From Sporosarcina sp. 6E9 (lineage in GTDB: Bacteria; Bacillota; Bacilli; Bacillales_A; Planococcaceae), in NCBI RefSeq assembly GCF_017921835.1, contig NZ_JAGEMN010000003.1, positions 186,001 through 250,000 of the forward strand: a DNA stretch of 64,000 nt. The letters are read 5' to 3'. The notes beneath the pieces were generated by a model, which saw only the letters and a program-made list of their open reading frames with translations, did not search any database and was not told where the DNA came from. A program made the translations under genes and the position numbers. Positions 59,945 to 64,000 of this stretch are shown here, piece after piece; position 1 is the stretch's first letter; each line of letters begins with the position of its first letter.

Positions 59945-60093
59945 TAAGATTCTCCTTATAATGAAGTAAAGAAACGTCCGTTTCTTCAAACAAAAGCGCA
60001 GAGCGAAGCCCTGAAGTTTTAAATAAATACGCTTGTTTTAAATAAGCTACCCATAATCCATCTACTCCATAATTCCGTGGAGTATAAAATAAC

Positions 60094-60129
60094 GAAGAAA
60101 AGCCCGTCTTAGCTGACGAGCTTTTCTTC
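60094..60129 (-). terminator. Terminator after rplL
   Basis: GAAGAAAAGC-CGTC pairs with GACG-GCTTTTCTTC, a near-perfect stem of about 14 bp just after the rplL stop codon. Confidence 0.7.
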
Positions 60130-60142
60130 ACTATTCATAGAA

Positions 60143-60505
60143 TTACTTAAGTTCTACAGATGCGCCTACTTCTTCAAGTTTAGCTTTTAGTTCTTCTGCT
60201 TCTTCTTTAGCAACGCCTTCTTTAACTGGACCTGGTGCGCCGTCTACAACTGCTTTAGCTTCTTTCAAGCCAAGGCCTGTAATTTCACGTACTGCTTTGA
60301 TAACTTGGATTTTCTTGTCTCCAGCAGATGTTAGAATTACGTCGAATTCTGATTGCTCTTCTTCAACAGCTCCGCCAGCAGCTCCAGCAGCAGCAACAGG
60401 TGCAGCAGCAGTTACGCCAAATTCTTCTTCAATTGCTTTTACAAGGTCGTTTAGTTCAAGAACTGTCATTTCTTTAACAGCATCTAAGATTTGTTCAATA
60501 GTCAT
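60143..60505 (-). CDS. rplL: 50S ribosomal protein L7/L12
   Basis: This 120-residue stalk protein forms dimers on L10 and recruits translational GTPases. The N-terminal dimerisation helix is [27 protein letters not shown]. An alanine-rich hinge follows, and then the C-terminal [27 protein letters not shown]. It follows rplJ. Confidence 0.98.
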   Translation of the reverse strand: MTIEQILDAVKEMTVLELNDLVKAIEEEFGVTAAAPVAAAGAAGGAVEEEQSEFDVILTSAGDKKIQVIKAVREITGLGLKEAKAVVDGAPGPVKEGVAKEEAEELKAKLEEVGASVELK

Positions 60506-60586
60506 TAATAGTTCCTCCTAATGGTTTTTTATTGTCAAGCTAACCACATCGGGTCAAGCTCGCATTGTTATGTTCAGGCAGCTTGA

Positions 60587-61096
60587 TTAAGCTCCTTCTT
60601 GGTCTTGCTCTTCTTTTTGATCTGCAACAGCTTTCGTAATTGCAGCGAAGTTGCGCATTGGTGCTTGTAGAACGCTGAGTAGCATAGAAAGTAGACCTTC
60701 GCGTGATGGAAGTTCAGCTAATGCTTTCACTTCTTCTGCAGATGCAAGCGCACCTTCAATCACACCAGCTTTAATTTCGAGCTCTTGGTTCGTTTTCGCA
60801 AAATCGTTAAGGATTTTTGCAGGTGCAACAACGTCTTCATCTGAAAACGCAATCGCGTTCGGTCCTGTCAGGTGTTCGTTCAACCCTTCAAGTCCTGCTG
60901 CTTCAGCCGCACGGCGAGTCATTGAGTTTTTATAAACCTTGAAATCGATTCCTTGATCACGTAGCGTTTTACGAAGTTCCGTAACCTGACTTACGTTTAG
61001 ACCGCGGTAGTCAACTACAACAACTGTAGCTGCTGACTTTAGTTTGTCTTCGATTTCAGTAACAACTGCTTTTTTTGCTTCTAATACTTTGCTCAT
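60587..61096 (-). CDS. rplJ: 50S ribosomal protein L10
   Basis: This 169-residue stalk base protein has [39 protein letters not shown]. It carries L7/L12 dimers on its C-terminal helix. With L12 it binds its own leader RNA to limit expression. It is the first gene of rplJL. Confidence 0.98.
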   Translation of the reverse strand: MSKVLEAKKAVVTEIEDKLKSAATVVVVDYRGLNVSQVTELRKTLRDQGIDFKVYKNSMTRRAAEAAGLEGLNEHLTGPNAIAFSDEDVVAPAKILNDFAKTNQELEIKAGVIEGALASAEEVKALAELPSREGLLSMLLSVLQAPMRNFAAITKAVADQKEEQDQEGA

Positions 61097-61135
61097 CTGG
61101 ACACCTCCTAAATAAATTTCTTACTCATACCATAT

Positions 61136-61270
61136 AAAAAGCCCTCAGTCTACATAGGCAGACACGAGGGCAGAAAAAGTCGTCTTCTTTATTTAAGAAA
61201 GAGCGTCTTGTCCTCGGCAGGATTTTTAAGCGGCAAGCCGCTCCTACTGTCTACGGTACAAATAATTATA
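61136..61270 (-). ncRNA. L10 leader (ribosomal protein feedback RNA)
   Basis: The 5' leader of rplJ contains GCCCTCGTGTCTG...AGACTGAGGGC (61141-61171), a terminator hairpin followed by five Ts. Upstream are segments AGGAGCGGCTTGCCGC and AAAATCCTGCCGAGG that form the alternative L10-binding structure. This matches the known L10 leader layout in Firmicutes, in which L10(L12)4 binding favours the terminator. Confidence 0.75.
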
Positions 61271-61288
61271 TTATTAACAACGTCGATT

Positions 61289-61317
61289 ATCTTATCATGG
61301 GATAATCACTCTGTCAA
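61289..61317 (-). promoter_or_regulatory. Promoter of rplJL
   Basis: On the minus strand a perfect TTGACA (61312-61317) and TAAGAT (61289-61294) are separated by 17 bases. It overlaps the end of the rplA region. Confidence 0.8.
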
Positions 61318-61320
61318 CAT

Positions 61321-62022
61321 TTATTTTTGAACTTTAACACTTGTTGTATCAATTTTTACAGCAGGACCCATTGTAGTCGTTACGTTAACAGACTTCATGT
61401 AAGTTCCTTTTGAAGCTGCAGGTTTTGCTTTTTCAATCGTGTCAAATACTGTTAAGAAGTTTTCAACTAGTTTTTCATTGTCGAATGATACTTTTCCGAT
61501 TGGCGCGTGGATAATTCCAGCTTTGTCCGCACGGTATTCAACTTTACCAGCTTTAATTTCTTCAACCGCTTTTGCAACGTCGAATGTAACAGTTCCTGTT
61601 CTTGGGTTTGGCATAAGCCCTTTTGGTCCAAGTACGCGACCAATTTTACCAACTTCACCCATCATGTCAGGTGTCGCAACGATAACATCGAAATCGAACC
61701 ATCCTTGTTGGATTTTGTTGATGTACTCTGCATCGCCAGCATAATCTGCGCCAGCAGCTTCTGCTTCTTTAAGTTTTTCGCCTTTTGCAAATACAAGTAC
61801 TTTTTGAGTTTTACCAGTACCGTTCGGCAGTACAACTGCTCCACGAACTTGCTCATCATTCTTCTTTACGTTGATTCCTAGACGGAATGCAACTTCAACT
61901 GTTGCGTCAAAGTTTGCTGTGCTCGTTTTTTTCGCAAGATCAATTGCTTCTTGTACGTCATAAAACTGAGTGCTGTCGACAAGCTTCATTGCTTCAGTGA
62001 ATTTTTTACCTCTTTTTGCCAT
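61321..62022 (-). CDS. rplA: 50S ribosomal protein L1
   Basis: This 233-residue stalk protein binds 23S rRNA and its own mRNA as a repressor. It has [22 protein letters not shown] and the [25 protein letters not shown] core ([21 protein letters not shown]). It follows rplK by 106 bases that contain a possible L1 target. Confidence 0.98.
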   Translation of the reverse strand: MAKRGKKFTEAMKLVDSTQFYDVQEAIDLAKKTSTANFDATVEVAFRLGINVKKNDEQVRGAVVLPNGTGKTQKVLVFAKGEKLKEAEAAGADYAGDAEYINKIQQGWFDFDVIVATPDMMGEVGKIGRVLGPKGLMPNPRTGTVTFDVAKAVEEIKAGKVEYRADKAGIIHAPIGKVSFDNEKLVENFLTVFDTIEKAKPAASKGTYMKSVNVTTTMGPAVKIDTTSVKVQK

Positions 62023-62041
62023 TTGAAATTTCCTCCTTGTT

Positions 62042-62068
62042 GTGGTGTTAACGGATTGAACCTCCCAC
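62042..62068 (-). promoter_or_regulatory. L1-binding-like motif before rplA
   Basis: On the minus strand GTGGGAGG, a loop, TCCG and a closing CCAC form the asymmetric stem known for L1 target RNAs. It is very like the motif before rplK at 62581-62605. Confidence 0.45.
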
Positions 62069-62120
62069 GAATAAAGGTTGCGAGTTCCGAGGAACTAACG
62101 CAACCTCTTACTACATTGCA
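62069..62120 (-). promoter_or_regulatory. Strong hairpin between rplK and rplA
   Basis: AGGTTGCG with CGCAACCT and AGTTCC with GGAACT form a stacked stem of about 14 bp without a T run, so it is more likely an mRNA processing or stabilising element than a terminator. Confidence 0.45.
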
Positions 62121-62128
62121 ACTCTATA

Positions 62129-62554
62129 TCAGTCTTCGATAGTGATTCCCATACTGCGTGCAGTACCTTCAACCATCGCCATTGCCGCTTCAACTGATGC
62201 AGCGTTCAAATCTGGCATCTTTTGTTCTGCAATTTCGCGCACTTTGTCGCGTTTTACAGTTGCTACCTTCGTTTTATTCGGTTCGCCTGAACCTTTTTGA
62301 AGATTAGCTGCAACCTTTAGCAATACTGCCGCAGGTGGAGTTTTTGTAATGAATGTAAATGAACGGTCTTCAAATACAGTGATTTCTACAGGAATAATTA
62401 GACCTGCTTGATCTGCTGTACGTGCGTTGAACTCTTTACAGAATCCCATAATGTTCACACCTGCTTGACCTAGCGCGGGTCCAACTGGTGGAGCCGGGTT
62501 CGCTTTCGCTGCAGGAATTTGTAGTTTAACAATCGTAGAAACTTTTTTAGCCAC
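62129..62554 (-). CDS. rplK: 50S ribosomal protein L11
   Basis: This 141-residue protein of the GTPase-associated centre begins [30 protein letters not shown] and has the proline-rich thiostrepton loop. Its C-terminus carries GTARSMGI. The start is GTG 62554 with AAGGAGG eight bases upstream; the frame is open to 62605. Confidence 0.98.
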   Translation of the reverse strand: MAKKVSTIVKLQIPAAKANPAPPVGPALGQAGVNIMGFCKEFNARTADQAGLIIPVEITVFEDRSFTFITKTPPAAVLLKVAANLQKGSGEPNKTKVATVKRDKVREIAEQKMPDLNAASVEAAMAMVEGTARSMGITIED

Positions 62555-62580
62555 GTAATATACCTCCTTAAGTCCGTGAT

Positions 62581-62605
62581 GTGGTAATCGGGTTGCCCCT
62601 CCCAC
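62581..62605 (-). promoter_or_regulatory. L1-binding-like motif before rplK
   Basis: On the minus strand GTGGGAGGGG and CCCGATTACCAC form the asymmetric internal-loop stem described for ribosomal protein L1 targets. A hairpin with TACCGAC/GTCGGCA lies just upstream (62617-62634). Confidence 0.55.
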
Positions 62606-62724
62606 TCAATATGTGTCTGCCGACTTGCGTCGGTAGAATAATTAAATGTAATCAAACTGTCCCTTGACGGCCTGACCTTTGAAATGATACCACTTTTTTG
62701 CGTCTAGTGCAAGTGGCACATCAA

Positions 62725-63258
62725 TTATATTTTTTTAACTTGTACGAAATCCAATTCCATCTTCGTTTCGCGACCGAACATATCTACCGCGACTTTAACT
62801 TTCCGCTTATCTTGATCGATTTCCTCAATTTTCCCTTGGAAATCAGCAAACGGACCTTCAAGCACTTGAACAAGTTCACCAAGTGAAATATCCATTTCAG
62901 CGATACCGTCTTTGACGCCCATTTGTTTCAAGATAAATTCGACTTCTTCCTCAAGTAGCGGCGTCGGTTTTGCACCACCACCTGATGAACCGATAAAACC
63001 TGTAACGCCAGGCGTGTTTCGTACAACATACCAAGAATCATCTGTCATGATAATTTCCACTAGAACATATCCAGGGAAAGTTTTCTTCATAACTGTACGT
63101 TTCTTACCGTCTTTAAAATCCGTCTCTTCTTCTTCCGGGACGATCACTCGGAAAATCTTATCTTGCATACCCATCGTTTCAACACGAGCTTCCAGGTTAG
63201 CCTTTACTTTGTTCTCATAACCAGAATACGTATGAACGACATACCAATTCTTTTCCAT
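62725..63258 (-). CDS. nusG: Transcription antitermination factor NusG
   Basis: This 177-residue elongation factor begins MEKNWYVVHTYSGYENKVKANLE. It has the NGN domain, then the C-terminal KOW domain (VQVLEGPFADFQGKIEEID) that contacts S10. The start is ATG 63258 for family length; ATG 63264 is an alternative. The nearest GGAGG (63289-63293) is far upstream but a GGAC/GTCC mini-hairpin (63273-63285) may bring it closer. Confidence 0.97.
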   Translation of the reverse strand: MEKNWYVVHTYSGYENKVKANLEARVETMGMQDKIFRVIVPEEEETDFKDGKKRTVMKKTFPGYVLVEIIMTDDSWYVVRNTPGVTGFIGSSGGGAKPTPLLEEEVEFILKQMGVKDGIAEMDISLGELVQVLEGPFADFQGKIEEIDQDKRKVKVAVDMFGRETKMELDFVQVKKI

Positions 63259-63312
63259 TTCCATATCTTTTAGGACTACTCGTCCGTCCCTCCTTTTTCC
63301 ATACAAAATAAA

Positions 63313-63345
63313 AAAACCCGTTATATTCGCAGACGGGCTATTTTT
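63313..63345 (-). terminator. Terminator or attenuator between secE and nusG
   Basis: On the minus strand CCCGT pairs with ACGGG, extended by flanking A/T pairs, and is followed by seven Ts. NusG expression would depend on readthrough or its own promoter. Confidence 0.6.
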
Positions 63346-63391
63346 AAGGAATTATTTATTCTACTTTATTATAACGTATAAATCCACACTA

Positions 63392-63577
63392 TTAAAAGTT
63401 AATGTACCATTCCATCAAATTTGAAATCCCCAAATCCGTTAGTGCGAAATAGACCGCCATAAATACGACCGTTACTAGAACTACAATCGTGTACTTAGTT
63501 AGCTGTTCTCTCTTTGGCCAACTTACTTTTCTCATTTCTGAGACTACGTCTTTAAGAAACCCGGTAATCTTCCCCAT
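63392..63577 (-). CDS. secE: Preprotein translocase subunit SecE
   Basis: This 61-residue single-span SecE has the conserved amphipathic helix FLKDVVSEMRKVSWPKREQLTKY followed by one transmembrane segment. It clamps SecY. The start is ATG 63577 with GGAGGGG upstream; the frame is open to 63619. Confidence 0.96.
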   Translation of the reverse strand: MGKITGFLKDVVSEMRKVSWPKREQLTKYTIVVLVTVVFMAVYFALTDLGISNLMEWYINF

Positions 63578-63629
63578 TTGTATCGTGCCCCTCCGAATAC
63601 AGATATATTGCTTCCCCATTAGGTAGCTA

Positions 63630-63779
63630 TTATGCAGTCTGTCTATGCACAGTATGTGAATTACAGTGTTTACAAAACTTCTTTAATGTCAAACGCTCCG
63701 ACGGATTGTTATTGCGTGCGGGAACCGAATAATTGCGCGATCCACATACATCGCAGCTCAACATAATCTTTTTAGCCAT
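63630..63779 (-). CDS. rpmG: 50S ribosomal protein L33, zinc-binding type
   Basis: This 49-residue protein begins [19 protein letters not shown] and ends HTVHRQTA. The zinc ligands are C9, C12, C36 and C39, so it is the zinc-dependent form. It lies between sigH and secE as in B. subtilis. Confidence 0.95.
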   Translation of the reverse strand: MAKKIMLSCDVCGSRNYSVPARNNNPSERLTLKKFCKHCNSHTVHRQTA

Positions 63780-63810
63780 ATTATCACCCTCGGACCTTTA
63801 GTCTTGATAA

Positions 63811-63839
63811 AGAGTATCACCTTGCCCGAACTCTGTCAA
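63811..63839 (-). promoter_or_regulatory. Promoter of rpmG-secE-nusG
   Basis: On the minus strand a perfect TTGACA (63834-63839) and TACTCT (63811-63816) are 17 bases apart, about 30 bases before rpmG. Confidence 0.65.
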
Positions 63840-63858
63840 TAACTCTCGTAATATCCCT

Positions 63859-64000
63859 TTATCTTACAGCGTCAAATTGCATGTATCGTTCGAGTTTTCG
63901 TTTTATTCGTTGTAAAGCGTTGTCAACTGACTTTACTTGCCGATTTAACTCGAAAGATATTTCTTGATAAGATTGCCCCTCCAAGTAGAGGACCAACACT
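63859..64000 (-). CDS. sigH: RNA polymerase sigma-H factor, C-terminal part
   Basis: The window edge cuts this gene; only the last 47 codons are present. VLVLYLEGQSYQEISFELNR and VKSVDNALQRIKRKLERYMQ match region 4.2, the -35-binding helix-turn-helix, of SigH. SigH directs early sporulation and competence genes. Position next to rpmG agrees with B. subtilis. Confidence 0.93.
   Translation of the reverse strand, partial: VLVLYLEGQSYQEISFELNRQVKSVDNALQRIKRKLERYMQFDAVR

Overview
The window looks like chromosome from a low-GC member of the Bacillales, probably Planococcaceae (Sporosarcina-like). The ribosomal proteins, RNA polymerase subunits, EF-Tu, EF-G, SecY and NusG resemble Bacillus homologues. 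Sporulation and germination genes (kbaA, gerD, cwlD) are present, and the gene order from sigH to kbaA follows the Bacillus subtilis oriC-proximal region. Nearly all housekeeping genes lie on the minus strand, so the window is reversed relative to the usual Bacillus map. Family assignments come from reading the proteins against remembered family patterns; no database search was run.

Positions 1 to about 13,950 look like one end of an integrated mobile element. A tyrosine integrase with an excisionase lies next to the 3' end of tRNA-Thr(GGT), with a tandem 11-bp repeat between them. Further left are a rolling-circle-like replication protein, a stand-alone DnaA domain I protein behind an attenuator-like hairpin, an amber-interrupted small ORF, an ankyrin-repeat protein with a cREC-like C-terminus, two DNA-binding regulators, a serine recombinase, and a complete Type III restriction-modification pair. 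A second, internally deleted xis-int copy lies just upstream of the intact one. The far end of the element is outside the window.

Positions 13,950 to 26,100 are tRNA-Thr and tRNA-Asn, then a sporulation block (degenerate pdaB-position gene, kbaA, gerD, salA/mrp, cwlD) arranged as in B. subtilis. A rhodanese, a DUF421 membrane protein, a molybdate ABC transporter (modABC), two related gene remnants and a carbohydrate ABC transporter without its ATPase follow.

Positions 26,100 to 45,100 hold, from downstream to upstream, rpsI-rplM, truA, the ECF transporter core ecfT-ecfA2-ecfA1, and the alpha, spc and S10 ribosomal protein clusters. All are transcribed leftward. Between adk and infA, where map normally lies, only decayed map fragments remain.

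Positions 45,200 to 64,000 hold a Na+/H+ antiporter-family gene, a five-copy 21-bp-phased repeat array, the str operon (tuf, fusA, rpsG, rpsL), an L7Ae-family gene, rpoC, rpoB, an RsmC-like methyltransferase, rplL, rplJ with its L10 leader, rplA, rplK, nusG, secE, rpmG and the 3' end of sigH. Leader RNAs and terminators suggest ribosomal-protein feedback at rplJL, rplKA, the S10 operon and possibly rplM.
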